Source of the DNA: an uncultured Clostridium sp.
GTDB taxonomy: Bacteria; Bacillota; Clostridia; Clostridiales; Clostridiaceae
Assembly (NCBI GenBank): GCA_900548455.1
Contig: URKQ01000017.1
Coordinates: 4,417-68,416 of the forward strand
Direction: 5' to 3'
Length of the DNA: 64,000 bases
Position 1 is the first letter of the stretch, and every line of letters starts with the position of its first letter. The notes under the pieces were generated by a model that saw only the letters and a program-made list of their open reading frames with translations, ran no database searches and was not told the DNA's origin. Below, piece after piece: positions 53,499 to 61,973 of this stretch. Both the position numbers and the translations under genes were made by a program.

Positions 53499-54800
53499 AT
53501 GAAAAAATATATATCTATTTTTTTATTATTTTTCATGTTACTTATGAGTTTTAACTCATACACTGCATTAGCTGCTACTGATCCACCGAGTATTACTGGT
53601 GAAAGTGTAGTTGTTATGGATGCAAATACAGGAACTGTAGTTTATGGAAAAAATGAAAACGTTCAATATCCACCTGCTTCCACAACAAAACTAATGACAG
53701 TTCTTCTAACCCTTGAAAATTGTGATTTAAAAGAAACTGTTACCGTTGGAGATTTACCACCAACTATAGAAGGTTCTAAAATATATATAGGTACAGGAGA
53801 GCAAATGACCGTTGAAGAAATGCTTTATTCTGTAATAATGGTTTCAGCTAATGATTGTGCAGCTGCTCTAGCAGAGCACATCTCTGGATCAATAGAAAAT
53901 TTTGCAACACTTATGAACGAAAGGGCAAAAGAGCTAGGCTGTTTAAACACTAACTTTTCCAATCCTCATGGTCTTTACGAGGAAACTCATAGGACTACAG
54001 CTTATGACTTAGCTTTAATTGAAAAAGAACTTTTAAAGTTTCCAAAATATATAGAGATTTCTCAAACTAAATCTTCATATATAGAACCAACAAATACCTT
54101 TGAAGAAAGACGTCCTCTATGGAATGATAATAGATTACTTCATGAAGCATATTCTTGTTATTATCCTGAAGCTTTAGCAGGTAAAACCGGATACACCGAT
54201 GAATCTCTTCATTCTTATGTAGCTTCAGCTAGAAGAGGTGATAAAACCTTTATTATCGCTATTCTTTTTGATAATGCCAAAGCTTATTACAATGAAGCAC
54301 CAGGATTATTTAATTGGGCCTTTGATAATTTTTCAACAGAAAAAGCTTGTTCAAAGGGTGAAGAAATAGGAAAATATACAACTTCAAATGGTACTGTTAT
54401 TCCACTTATCGCTCAAGATGATGTCTATTATACTAAAGATGTATCAAGTGATATTGCTCAATCTATTTCAATTGATAGAAATTCTTTAGAAGGAAAATTC
54501 TTTGGAGCTAATGAAGTGGTTACAACAGCTTCAATAAAATATGGAGAGCAAAGCCAATCTGTTAATTTATTAAGTAGTGTTACCTATGCTCAAGAGACTC
54601 TCCCAGTACTTGGAACACTTTTAACCACAAAGGATAATATAATTAATTATAAAAGCCTTTGGTTTCTTATTATTTCAGCTATAGTAGTAATTGTAATTAT
54701 TATCTTTGCTGCTATACGAATTATTAAAAAAATGATTTTAGCTAAAAAAAGGAAAAAAATATGGACTTCATACTATGATGATAATAGGCGAAAATATTAA
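53499..54800 (+). CDS. D-alanyl-D-alanine carboxypeptidase (DacF-like, penicillin-binding)
   Basis: 433 residues. A signal peptide (~1-26, ending ALAA) leads to a peptidase S11 domain with PASTTKLM (SxxK), SANDC (SxN) and GKTGYT (KTG). A PBP5 C-terminal-type domain (~285-375) and a C-terminal transmembrane helix with a basic tail follow, so it stays on the outer face of the membrane. It trims the pentapeptide of peptidoglycan; Bacillus DacF does so in spore cortex, but the sporulation link is not shown here. AAGGAG precedes the ATG. Monocistronic on the plus strand. Confidence 0.92.
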   Translation: MKKYISIFLLFFMLLMSFNSYTALAATDPPSITGESVVVMDANTGTVVYGKNENVQYPPASTTKLMTVLLTLENCDLKETVTVGDLPPTIEGSKIYIGTGEQMTVEEMLYSVIMVSANDCAAALAEHISGSIENFATLMNERAKELGCLNTNFSNPHGLYEETHRTTAYDLALIEKELLKFPKYIEISQTKSSYIEPTNTFEERRPLWNDNRLLHEAYSCYYPEALAGKTGYTDESLHSYVASARRGDKTFIIAILFDNAKAYYNEAPGLFNWAFDNFSTEKACSKGEEIGKYTTSNGTVIPLIAQDDVYYTKDVSSDIAQSISIDRNSLEGKFFGANEVVTTASIKYGEQSQSVNLLSSVTYAQETLPVLGTLLTTKDNIINYKSLWFLIISAIVVIVIIIFAAIRIIKKMILAKKRKKIWTSYYDDNRRKY

Positions 54801-54803
54801 TAT

Positions 54804-54843
54804 AAAGGCTTTACAAGATAATTTCTTATCCTGTAAAGCCTTT
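54804..54843. terminator. Bidirectional terminator between dacF and rluD
   Basis: Stem AAAGGCTTTACAAGATAA against TTATCCTGTAAAGCCTTT (one bulge), shared by two converging genes whose stops are 4 and 15 bases away. Confidence 0.85.
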
Positions 54844-54857
54844 ATTAGTTTACCATT

Positions 54858-55751
54858 TTATTTAAGTAATTCTAGAAGTTTTTTCATATCTTCAGGCAAT
54901 TCAGAGTGAAAGTCTAATATACTTCCACTTCTTGGATGTGGCACTTTTAAACCATAGGCATGTAACGCTTGACGTTCAATAAGGTCACTATCATCTTCTT
55001 CACCATATAAAGTATCTCCATAGATAGGATGACCAATATGACTTAAATGCACCCTTATTTGATGGGTTCTGCCTGTCTCTAACACTAACTCCAAAAGGGA
55101 TCCTCTTTCATAACTTTGAATAACTTTATAGTGGGTTACACTACGCTGTCCATCTTCAGTAACTCCTCGTCTAATTGTTTCATTTTCAAGTCTTCCGATT
55201 GGTAAATCTATAGTTCCTTCTGCTTTATCTAGATGTCCATGTATTATTGCTAAATAAGATTTTTTCACTTCATTCTTTTCCATAGATTTTGCTAGATTCA
55301 TATGAGAAAATTGATTTTTAGCTATCATTATAAGTCCTGATGTATCTCTATCAAGTCTACTTACTAATCTAACTATAGAACTGTCATTATTTTTTCTAAA
55401 ATGATAAATGATTCCATTGGCAAGAGTTCCACTTTGATGTCTTTTAGTTGGATGAACTACCATAAAAGGAGGTTTATTTACAATAAGTAAATCTTCATCT
55501 TCGTGAACCACTTCAATATTTAGATTCTCTCCTTGTATATCTTGGGTTTCATCCTTTTCTACATCAACTTTAATTATGTCACCCTCTTTTAATACATAAT
55601 TCAATTTAACCTTCTCATTATTAACCCACAACCTTTTATCCATTGCAGCATTTTTAATAAATCTACTAGATAAATTTTCTTCATACTTTAAATAATCTCT
55701 AACTTTTGACTCATTTCCTTCAGGTTTAACTTTATATGTAATAATACTCAT
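54858..55751 (-). CDS. RluD-family 23S rRNA pseudouridine synthase
   Basis: 297 residues. An S4-like N-terminal domain (LKYEENLSSRFIKNAA) precedes the RluA-type catalytic domain with SRLDRDTSGLIMIAKN, containing the catalytic Asp, and TGRTHQIRVHLSHIGHPI. The exact target uridines cannot be told. Start at 55751 has AAGAGGTG upstream. Minus strand, converging with dacF. Confidence 0.92.
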   Translation of the reverse strand: MSIITYKVKPEGNESKVRDYLKYEENLSSRFIKNAAMDKRLWVNNEKVKLNYVLKEGDIIKVDVEKDETQDIQGENLNIEVVHEDEDLLIVNKPPFMVVHPTKRHQSGTLANGIIYHFRKNNDSSIVRLVSRLDRDTSGLIMIAKNQFSHMNLAKSMEKNEVKKSYLAIIHGHLDKAEGTIDLPIGRLENETIRRGVTEDGQRSVTHYKVIQSYERGSLLELVLETGRTHQIRVHLSHIGHPIYGDTLYGEEDDSDLIERQALHAYGLKVPHPRSGSILDFHSELPEDMKKLLELLK

Positions 55752-55794
55752 GGTTCACCTCTTCTTAAATATATCACTGTATTTTTACTACAAA

Positions 55795-55825
55795 AGTGGC
55801 TGTTGCAAAATTTGCAACAGCCACT
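55795..55825 (-). terminator. Terminator of ridA
   Basis: Perfect stem AGTGGCTGTTGCAAA/TTTGCAACAGCCACT with a single-base loop, 12 bases after the ridA stop, tail TTTGTAG. Confidence 0.85.
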
Positions 55826-55837
55826 ACTTTTATCTGT

Positions 55838-56218
55838 TTACTCGGCTAAAGCTATTACTTCAATTTCTAATAAAGCATCTTTAGGTAGCATTGCTGGTTG
55901 TACACAAGATCTTGCTGGCGGATTCTCTGTAAAGTAAGTAGCATAAACTTCATTCATAGCAGCAAAATCACCCATATCTTTAATAAATACAAGAGTTTTA
56001 ACTACCTTATCCATAGATGTACCTGCCTCTTCAAGAATAGCCTTGATGTTGTTTAAGCATACAGCTGTAGCTTTTTTAATATCGTCATTAACAAGAGTTC
56101 CATTTTCATCAATTGGTAATTGGCCAGAAGTATATACTAAATTACCTACCTTCATACCTTGAGAATATGGTCCTATAGCAGCTGGTGCTTTTGTTGTATT
56201 AATTACTTTCTTTTCCAC
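55838..56218 (-). CDS. ridA: Reactive intermediate/imine deaminase RidA
   Basis: 126 residues of the YjgF/YER057c/UK114 family. Signature: AIGPYSQGMKVGNLVYTSGQ at the start, and PPARSCVQPAMLPKDALLEI with the conserved Arg and Cys. It hydrolyses reactive enamine/imine intermediates from PLP enzymes. GTG start at 56218 with GGGGGT upstream. It follows yqeK by 24 bases. Confidence 0.94.
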   Translation of the reverse strand: MEKKVINTTKAPAAIGPYSQGMKVGNLVYTSGQLPIDENGTLVNDDIKKATAVCLNNIKAILEEAGTSMDKVVKTLVFIKDMGDFAAMNEVYATYFTENPPARSCVQPAMLPKDALLEIEVIALAE

Positions 56219-56242
56219 GATATTACCCCCTAAAATATAATT

Positions 56243-56827
56243 TTATCTATCATTTCTATTATTTTTATTAATTAATAGATAATTTCTAGCTTTTATTGTA
56301 TCTACGTGAATAATAGCTCCCCTTGATAAAACATAGGAAATGGTATCATCAAAGGATTTTAATAAAGCTTCATCTAAATCTTGAAAAGCTAATTTTCTAA
56401 GTTCTTCCACACCTTTATATGTCCTAGATGGCTCTATACAATCTGCGATATAAACTATCTTTTCTAAAGTGCTCATTCCTTCTCTTCCTGTTGTATGATA
56501 TTTTATTGCACTTAAAATATCTTTATCTTCTACATGAAAAAGTTCCTTGGATATATAGGCTCCAACAACTCCATGTAAAAGATGGGGAGACTTTATATAT
56601 ACACTATCTATAATTTCACCATTAGCCTTTGCTTTATTTAATAAATCACTAGCAGAAAAATTCTTGGCACAATCATGACAAAGGCCAGCTATTCTAGCTC
56701 CATAGCCATCTATGCCATAATGAATAGCTAAGGCTTCACTTGTTTTCATTACACCTAAACTATGATTATATCTTTCTTTTGTTAGATTCACTTTTATATA
56801 TTCTTTTATCCTATTTTCCTGCCACAT
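56243..56827 (-). CDS. yqeK: YqeK family HD phosphohydrolase (Ap4A hydrolase type)
   Basis: 194 residues. HD-domain residues appear in YNHSLGVMKTSEALAIHYG, GLCHDCAKN, PHLLHGVVGAYISKEL and IVYIADCIEPSR. YqeK cleaves Ap4A symmetrically to ADP. It follows nadD by three bases, the standard nadD-yqeK pair in Firmicutes. The binding site before the ATG is weak, suggesting coupling to nadD. Confidence 0.93.
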   Translation of the reverse strand: MWQENRIKEYIKVNLTKERYNHSLGVMKTSEALAIHYGIDGYGARIAGLCHDCAKNFSASDLLNKAKANGEIIDSVYIKSPHLLHGVVGAYISKELFHVEDKDILSAIKYHTTGREGMSTLEKIVYIADCIEPSRTYKGVEELRKLAFQDLDEALLKSFDDTISYVLSRGAIIHVDTIKARNYLLINKNNRNDR

Positions 56828-56830
56828 ATG

Positions 56831-57439
56831 TTACACCTTATTCCTATATAAATTATATTTATTTATTATCTTCATTACACCTAAAGGAAGCATATAATAA
56901 ACTTTCTCATCCTTTTCCATTCTCTTTTTTATATCAGTGGATGATATATCAAAAACTGGCATATTTAAGAGAACAATAGATGTATTATATTTTTCCTCTA
57001 AAAACTTTTTAGTTTCAAATATTTCATCTTTCATATATCCGCTTCTAGAAAACACAACTAAAGTACAGTTTTTCAATATAATATCAATATTTTTCCACTT
57101 ATTAAAATTCATCAAACTATCAACACCTACAAGAAAATACCATTTAGTATTAGGCTCAAGTTTATTAAAATGAATAAGTGTATCATAGGTGTAACTTAAC
57201 TTGCTATTATTAATTTCGTAATTGCTTATGGAAAACCGTTTTTCACCTTTAATAGCCTCTTCCACCATTTCGTATCTAATATTTTCTTTAGTTACACTTT
57301 TGTTTCTTTTGTGTGGCGGGTGACCATTAGGTACAAACACAACTTCATCTAAATTTAACTTATAAAGAGCTTCATAAGCAATATGAATATGTCCTATATG
57401 AATTGGATCAAAAGTTCCTCCAAAAATTGCTTTATTCAT
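56831..57439 (-). CDS. nadD: Nicotinate-nucleotide adenylyltransferase
   Basis: 202 residues. The nucleotidyltransferase motif GGTFDPIHIGHIHIA is at the N-terminus, with VPNGHPPHKRNKSVT for nicotinate nucleotide binding and SSTDIKKRM near the end. It makes deamido-NAD. AAAGAGG precedes the ATG. Downstream of yhbY, upstream of yqeK. Confidence 0.96.
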   Translation of the reverse strand: MNKAIFGGTFDPIHIGHIHIAYEALYKLNLDEVVFVPNGHPPHKRNKSVTKENIRYEMVEEAIKGEKRFSISNYEINNSKLSYTYDTLIHFNKLEPNTKWYFLVGVDSLMNFNKWKNIDIILKNCTLVVFSRSGYMKDEIFETKKFLEEKYNTSIVLLNMPVFDISSTDIKKRMEKDEKVYYMLPLGVMKIINKYNLYRNKV

Positions 57440-57518
57440 ATTATTACCTCTTTAACTATAATATCATATATGAAGTATTTTTCAAATTTAAAAACCTATC
57501 TAAAAAGCTTTTTAAGTA

Positions 57519-57812
57519 CTATCTTGGTAATTCTATTTTAGGATTTTTTTTAGCCTTACGATATAAAACAAGTTTACTTCCTATAGCTTGAATACCTTCA
57601 CAGCCTAATTCCTCACATAGCATATCTGAAGCTTCTCTAGCTGTGAATCCACTGTTATTTAAAGTTTTAATTTTTATTAATTCTCTAGCTTCTAAAGCAT
57701 CATCTACTTGCTTTAAAAAGTTTTCTTCTATTCCACCCTTTCCTACTTGAAAAATAGGAACTAGTTTATTGGATAATGATCTTAAATAACTTCTTTGCTT
57801 CGTTGTTATCAT
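57519..57812 (-). CDS. yhbY: YhbY/CRM-domain RNA-binding protein
   Basis: 97 residues, a single CRM domain: ITTKQRSYLRSLSNKLVPIF, VGKGGIEENFLKQV with the GxxG-like loop, and GSKLVLYRKA. It associates with pre-50S particles. I place the start at the ATG at 57812, ten bases after GGGGG; the longer frame overlaps obgE. It follows obgE directly, fitting a 50S-assembly role. Confidence 0.93.
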   Translation of the reverse strand: MITTKQRSYLRSLSNKLVPIFQVGKGGIEENFLKQVDDALEARELIKIKTLNNSGFTAREASDMLCEELGCEGIQAIGSKLVLYRKAKKNPKIELPR

Positions 57813-57828
57813 CTTTAAATTTCCCCCA

Positions 57829-59106
57829 TTATAATAAGAATTCAAATTCAAAATCGTTTAGTCGTACAATATCTTCGTCTTCTATACCCATTTCCTTAAG
57901 TTCATCTATTATACCCTTATTTCTAAGTACTTTATGGAAATATCTAAGTGAATCTGGGTCATTTATATTAACACTGCTTAATAATCTATCTACAAAGGTA
58001 CCAGTTATTTCATATACTCCATCCTCAGTAATGTTGATTTCATAAGTAAATCTCTTTTCTTCTGGAATATATTTATCTTCATCTTTAATTTCTAATTCTG
58101 TAACTGGTATAGTAGTAAGCATTTCTGCTGCTGCTCTCATTACTTCATCTACACCATCATTGGTAGCTGCTGAAATTTTATATACTTTATCATAACCCAT
58201 AGCATTTATTTCTTTTTTGAAGTTTTCAAAAACTTCTTCATCATAAAGCATATCTGACTTATTCGCTACTACAATTTGAGGTCTATCCCAAAGCTTAACA
58301 CTATACTTTTTAAGCTCTTCATTTATCTTCTTGAAGTCTTCAATGGCATCTCTACCTTCTACTCCAGAAATATCTACTACATGTATTAAAAGTCTTGTTC
58401 TTTCTATATGTCTTAAAAATTCAAGTCCTAAACCTACACCCTCTGCTGCTCCTTCAATTATTCCTGGTACGTCAGCTATAACAAAAGGTTGTATTCCCTT
58501 AAGAGCGACTACTCCTAAGTTAGGTTTTAAAGTTGTAAAGTGATAATTTGCAATCTTAGGTCTAGCTTTTGATACCATAGAAAGAATTGTTGACTTACCT
58601 ACATTTGGGAAACCTAAAAGGCCAACATCAGCCAATAATTTTAATTCTAATCTTATAAATCTTTCTTCTCCTGGCATTCCTGGTTCAGCAAAGTGTGGTG
58701 CCTGTCTTGTAGGTGTACAAAATTTAGCATTTCCTTTTCCGCCTTTTCCACCTCTACATACTACAAACTTATCTCCTGAATGGGCTAAGTCGCACATTAC
58801 CTTATCAGTTTCAAAATCTTTTACTACAGTACCCATTGGAACTTTAATTACTACAGCTTCTCCATCTTTACCATAGCACTTAGAGCCTTCACCTTTTCCT
58901 CCGTTATCTGCAACAAACTTACGGCGATATGTAAAGTCTAATAATGTTGTCATATTAGAATCAACTTCTAAAATTACACTACCACCATTACCACCATCTC
59001 CACCATCTGGTCCACCTAGTGGTGCAAATTTCTCTCTTCTAAAATGGATTGCTCCATTACCACCATCTCCAGATTTAACAAATATCTTGGCTTTATCTAT
59101 AAACAT
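57829..59106 (-). CDS. obgE: GTPase Obg
   Basis: 425 residues. The glycine-rich Obg fold (VKSGDGGNGAIHFRREKF, APLGGPDGGDGGNGGSVI) is followed by the G domain (GFPNVGKSTILSMV, DVPGIIEGAAEG, NKSDM) and a C-terminal OCT domain (~345-425, typical of Firmicutes). It acts in 50S assembly and stress control. Downstream of rpmA with terminator and hairpin between. Confidence 0.97.
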   Translation of the reverse strand: MFIDKAKIFVKSGDGGNGAIHFRREKFAPLGGPDGGDGGNGGSVILEVDSNMTTLLDFTYRRKFVADNGGKGEGSKCYGKDGEAVVIKVPMGTVVKDFETDKVMCDLAHSGDKFVVCRGGKGGKGNAKFCTPTRQAPHFAEPGMPGEERFIRLELKLLADVGLLGFPNVGKSTILSMVSKARPKIANYHFTTLKPNLGVVALKGIQPFVIADVPGIIEGAAEGVGLGLEFLRHIERTRLLIHVVDISGVEGRDAIEDFKKINEELKKYSVKLWDRPQIVVANKSDMLYDEEVFENFKKEINAMGYDKVYKISAATNDGVDEVMRAAAEMLTTIPVTELEIKDEDKYIPEEKRFTYEINITEDGVYEITGTFVDRLLSSVNINDPDSLRYFHKVLRNKGIIDELKEMGIEDEDIVRLNDFEFEFLL

Positions 59107-59225
59107 ATGGCGTTCACCTTCCTATCTAATTTCCTTTTATTTTTACTTTCATTTATAAATATCTTTTATATCATTAGTATTGACTAAAATTCAATACTAT
59201 ATAGATTAAGATTATGATATATTTT

Positions 59226-59280
59226 TACTCTATGGCAATTGCAAAGGTATTTCTATATCTTTAAAATTGCCATGGAGTAA
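59226..59280 (-). promoter_or_regulatory. Long hairpin in the obgE leader
   Basis: TACTCCATGGCAATTTTAAAG and CTTTGCAATTGCCATAGAGTA (minus strand) can pair over about 20 bp around a 12-base loop, between the rpmA terminator and obgE. No T-tract follows on the minus strand, so it is not an ordinary terminator. Confidence 0.45.
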
Positions 59281-59342
59281 AATAGTAACTTTAACTATTA
59301 TCATTTTAAAACTCAAGTTTTTTCAATTTCTAAACTTTTAAA

Positions 59343-59364
59343 AAAGCACCCTCTCGGGTGCTTT
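59343..59364 (-). terminator. Terminator of rplU-prp-rpmA
   Basis: Perfect 9-bp stem AAAGCACCC/GGGTGCTTT with a 4-base loop, followed by TTT on the minus strand, six bases after the rpmA stop. Confidence 0.92.
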
Positions 59365-59369
59365 ATAAA

Positions 59370-59672
59370 TTATTCAGCTATTGCAGCTTCTACATCAACT
59401 GGATAAACACTAGCTTTTTTCTTGTCTCTACCCACTCTTTCAAATCTTACAACTCCGTCAACTTTAGCGAAAAGAGTGTCATCTCCACCAATTCCTACGT
59501 TTGTTCCTGGATGGATTTTTGTTCCTCTTTGTCTAACAAGAATGTTTCCTGCTAAAACAAACTGTCCGTCAGCACGCTTAACACCTAATCTTTTAGATTC
59601 ACTGTCTCTACCGTTCTTTGAGCTACCTACTCCTTTTTTGTGAGCACATAACTGAAGGTTTATTAGTAACAT
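59370..59672 (-). CDS. rpmA: 50S ribosomal protein L27 with Prp-cleaved N-terminal extension
   Basis: 100 residues. The mature body is HKKGVGSSKNGRDSESKRLG onward. The first ten residues MLLINLQLCA form the Firmicute-type extension that the Prp protease removes, normally after a QFFA or QLFA sequence; here it is QLCA. L27 reaches the peptidyl transferase centre, so removal is required. The ribosome binding site GAGGAGGTG lies in the last codons of prp, one base separates the genes, so they are coupled. Third gene of rplU-prp-rpmA. Confidence 0.96.
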   Translation of the reverse strand: MLLINLQLCAHKKGVGSSKNGRDSESKRLGVKRADGQFVLAGNILVRQRGTKIHPGTNVGIGGDDTLFAKVDGVVRFERVGRDKKKASVYPVDVEAAIAE

Positions 59673-59673
59673 A

Positions 59674-60021
59674 TCAATGCACCTCCTCTACTAACACTTT
59701 TATATATTTTCCGTAGCTAATTTCTAAATTATTAATTCCTAGTAACATGGTTTTTAATAATACTTGTGTGCTTGTTATCTCTTCTTTGGAAAGATTTTCA
59801 ACATTCAATTGAATGTTTCCTTCTTCAGCCACATAACTAGGTTTTAACTTTAACACTTCTAACACTCCTAAGATTGTTACTTGTGCTAAATTAGATACAC
59901 ATCCGCAAACAACATCGTCATAAACAACTGTGTCTTCATCTAAGTCAAAATACTCTGCGTGACCTTCTACATGAAAGCCTAATAACAAATCTGATTTTTT
60001 CTTAAAAGTAACTTCAATCAT
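59674..60021 (-). CDS. prp: Ribosomal-processing cysteine protease Prp
   Basis: 115 residues. The catalytic pair is visible as His in GFHVEGHAEYF and Cys in DVVCGCVSNLAQ. Prp cuts the N-terminal extension of L27, and its gene sits between rplU and rpmA in bacteria that have the extension, as here. I start at the ATG at 60021 (MIEVTFKKK), overlapping-adjacent to the rplU stop; a TTG 21 bases earlier is less likely. Confidence 0.95.
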   Translation of the reverse strand: MIEVTFKKKSDLLLGFHVEGHAEYFDLDEDTVVYDDVVCGCVSNLAQVTILGVLEVLKLKPSYVAEEGNIQLNVENLSKEEITSTQVLLKTMLLGINNLEISYGKYIKVLVEEVH

Positions 60022-60022
60022 A

Positions 60023-60334
60023 TTATGCTTCGATTTTCTCAATTACTACTTTAGTAAATGGTTGTCTGTGACCTTGTTTCTTTCTGTAGTCTTTCTTAGG
60101 TTTATACTTGAATACTATAACCTTTTTAGCTTTTCCTTGTGCTACAACTTTAGCAACAACTTTAGCTCCTTCAACTACAGGCTTTCCTACTACTAATCCA
60201 TCTTCTTTTCCAACTGCTAATACTTTATCGAATTCTACAGTTGAATCAACCTCAGCTTCAAGTTTTTCAACGAATAAAACGTCTCCCTCTTGAACTTTGT
60301 ATTGTTTTCCTCCAGTAAGTAAAACTGCGTACAT
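60023..60334 (-). CDS. rplU: 50S ribosomal protein L21
   Basis: 103 residues: MYAVLLTGGKQYKVQEGD at the start and YKPKKDYRKKQGHRQPFT near the end. L21 binds 23S rRNA. GGAGGTG lies seven bases before the ATG at 60334; the longer reading begins within that site. First gene of rplU-prp-rpmA, with an ~100-base leader. Confidence 0.97.
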   Translation of the reverse strand: MYAVLLTGGKQYKVQEGDVLFVEKLEAEVDSTVEFDKVLAVGKEDGLVVGKPVVEGAKVVAKVVAQGKAKKVIVFKYKPKKDYRKKQGHRQPFTKVVIEKIEA

Positions 60335-60438
60335 TAAAATACACCTCCTCAATCCAGTCTCGCCATCTCAGGTAAGTTTCGACTTAATGGCTTAAGCTCC
60401 ACTATTTTTAAACCTTATGTGTGCGGTCTACAAATGAC
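60335..60438 (-). promoter_or_regulatory. Leader of rplU (likely L21 leader RNA)
   Basis: About 100 bases between the promoter and rplU, with pairing potential (GAGCTTAAGCCATTAAGTC region, and ACCTGAGATGGCGAGACTGG) and higher GC than the surroundings. Firmicute rplU genes carry an autoregulatory L21 leader in this place; I infer it from position and structure, not from a covariance match. Confidence 0.55.
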
Positions 60439-60467
60439 ATTTTATCATATAGAATATTGAATGTAAA
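60439..60467 (-). promoter_or_regulatory. Sigma A promoter of rplU-prp-rpmA
   Basis: Minus strand TTTACA (60462-60467), 17-base spacer, TAAAAT (60439-60444), upstream of the leader. Confidence 0.75.
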
Positions 60468-60514
60468 GAAACTTATAATATTTTTTATGTTTTTTTAATT
60501 AGCAACATATTTCT

Positions 60515-61960
60515 TTACTTTGCAGAGAACACTTTTAACCCCTTATAATTTTCTAATTGACTATGAAATAAAAGTGGCTCTACTTTAAAATTCTCTTCTA
60601 TTCTTTCAAATTCTATATATATATCACAATCCAAAGCATCAATTTTTTCTACAAAGTCCAATATATTTCCCATTACCTCATCCTTGTAACAATCATTTAT
60701 GGTAATAAATATATTTTTTACACCCTGTTCTTCTTTTATTCTTCTAACTTTTCCCATTATTATAGAAGAAATATAGTTAAGATTTAGTTCATATCCACTA
60801 CCTAAACAAGATTTACATGGTTTTAGTAGATAATCCATTATAGATTCTCCATATTTTCTTCTAGTGATTTGAACTAGATTAAGTTCAGTAAAAGGATATA
60901 CCTTAGGACAGTTCTTATCTCCTTGGAATCCCTGTTCTAATTCTAACAAAATCTTACTTTTCTCATCTTTAAACTTCATATCTATAAAGTCTACAAGGAT
61001 CATTCCACCTAGATTTCTAAGTCTAATCTGACGTGCTATCTCTCTTGCAGCTTCAAGATTCGTTGTAAATATAGCACTATCACTTTTAGTACCTTTAGTA
61101 TTTTGAGCACTATTAACATCTATTACAAACATAGCTTCTGTGCTTTCTATTACTATGTTTCCACCACTTGGAAGCTTTATTTTATTATGCCTTAAAGCTA
61201 ATATATCTCTTTCAATTTCATATTCATCAAAAATAGAAAGATTTCCATCATATAATTTTAAATCTACATTTTCGATTTTCTTAGTCTTTAAATACTCATA
61301 ATAAAATTCATAATCTTTTTCATTATTAACAACAAGTTCAAGTTCCGAATCCATATTATTTCTAAGTAGCCTACTCAATATTCCTCTATCTTTATAAAGG
61401 CAACCTACCTTACTTGAATATGTAAACTTATTATATATATCCTTATATTTATCTAAAAGTTCCTTCACTTCATTTTTAACTAAATGAAAATCTGCATCCT
61501 GAGCCTTTGTTCTTACTACAATCCCAATATTATCAGGCTTTTCTATATCCTTTATTATTTGAGATTTAAATGTTTCACAATCAATTTTCCTAGATATTTG
61601 TATATCTTTATGCTCGGTAGTTACAACAACATATGCACCTGGAAGAGATATAGAATTACTTACTTTAGGTCCTTTTTTACCTATTTCTTCTTTTATAATT
61701 TCAACTAGAACCTCATCACCCTTTTTTAGTTCCCTATCACTAACTTTTCCTTCTAAAGAAATATAGGCATTTTTTTTATATCCAATATCCACAAATGCAC
61801 AGTGCATTGAACCTACTATATTTTTAACTACACCCTTATATATTTCACCCACCTTAGGTCTTTCTGACTCTGCTTCAAGAAAACATTCCTTTAATACATC
61901 ATTTTCCTTTAGGGCTACTTTAATTATGCTCTGTTGTCTTTCTATATATATCTTTCTCAT
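60515..61960 (-). CDS. rng: Ribonuclease G/E family protein
   Basis: 481 residues, RNase G size. An S1 domain (EIYKGVVKNIVGSMHCAFVD) precedes the catalytic DNase I-like domain with MFVIDVNSAQNTKG and GGMILVDFIDMKF, whose aspartates hold magnesium, and the zinc-link CKSCLGSG. It processes rRNA and degrades mRNA. AAGGAG precedes the ATG at 61960. It is the third gene after the radical SAM/DUF2344 pair, the usual clostridial order. Confidence 0.95.
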   Translation of the reverse strand: MRKIYIERQQSIIKVALKENDVLKECFLEAESERPKVGEIYKGVVKNIVGSMHCAFVDIGYKKNAYISLEGKVSDRELKKGDEVLVEIIKEEIGKKGPKVSNSISLPGAYVVVTTEHKDIQISRKIDCETFKSQIIKDIEKPDNIGIVVRTKAQDADFHLVKNEVKELLDKYKDIYNKFTYSSKVGCLYKDRGILSRLLRNNMDSELELVVNNEKDYEFYYEYLKTKKIENVDLKLYDGNLSIFDEYEIERDILALRHNKIKLPSGGNIVIESTEAMFVIDVNSAQNTKGTKSDSAIFTTNLEAAREIARQIRLRNLGGMILVDFIDMKFKDEKSKILLELEQGFQGDKNCPKVYPFTELNLVQITRRKYGESIMDYLLKPCKSCLGSGYELNLNYISSIIMGKVRRIKEEQGVKNIFITINDCYKDEVMGNILDFVEKIDALDCDIYIEFERIEENFKVEPLLFHSQLENYKGLKVFSAK

Positions 61961-61973
61961 AAATCAAAACTCC

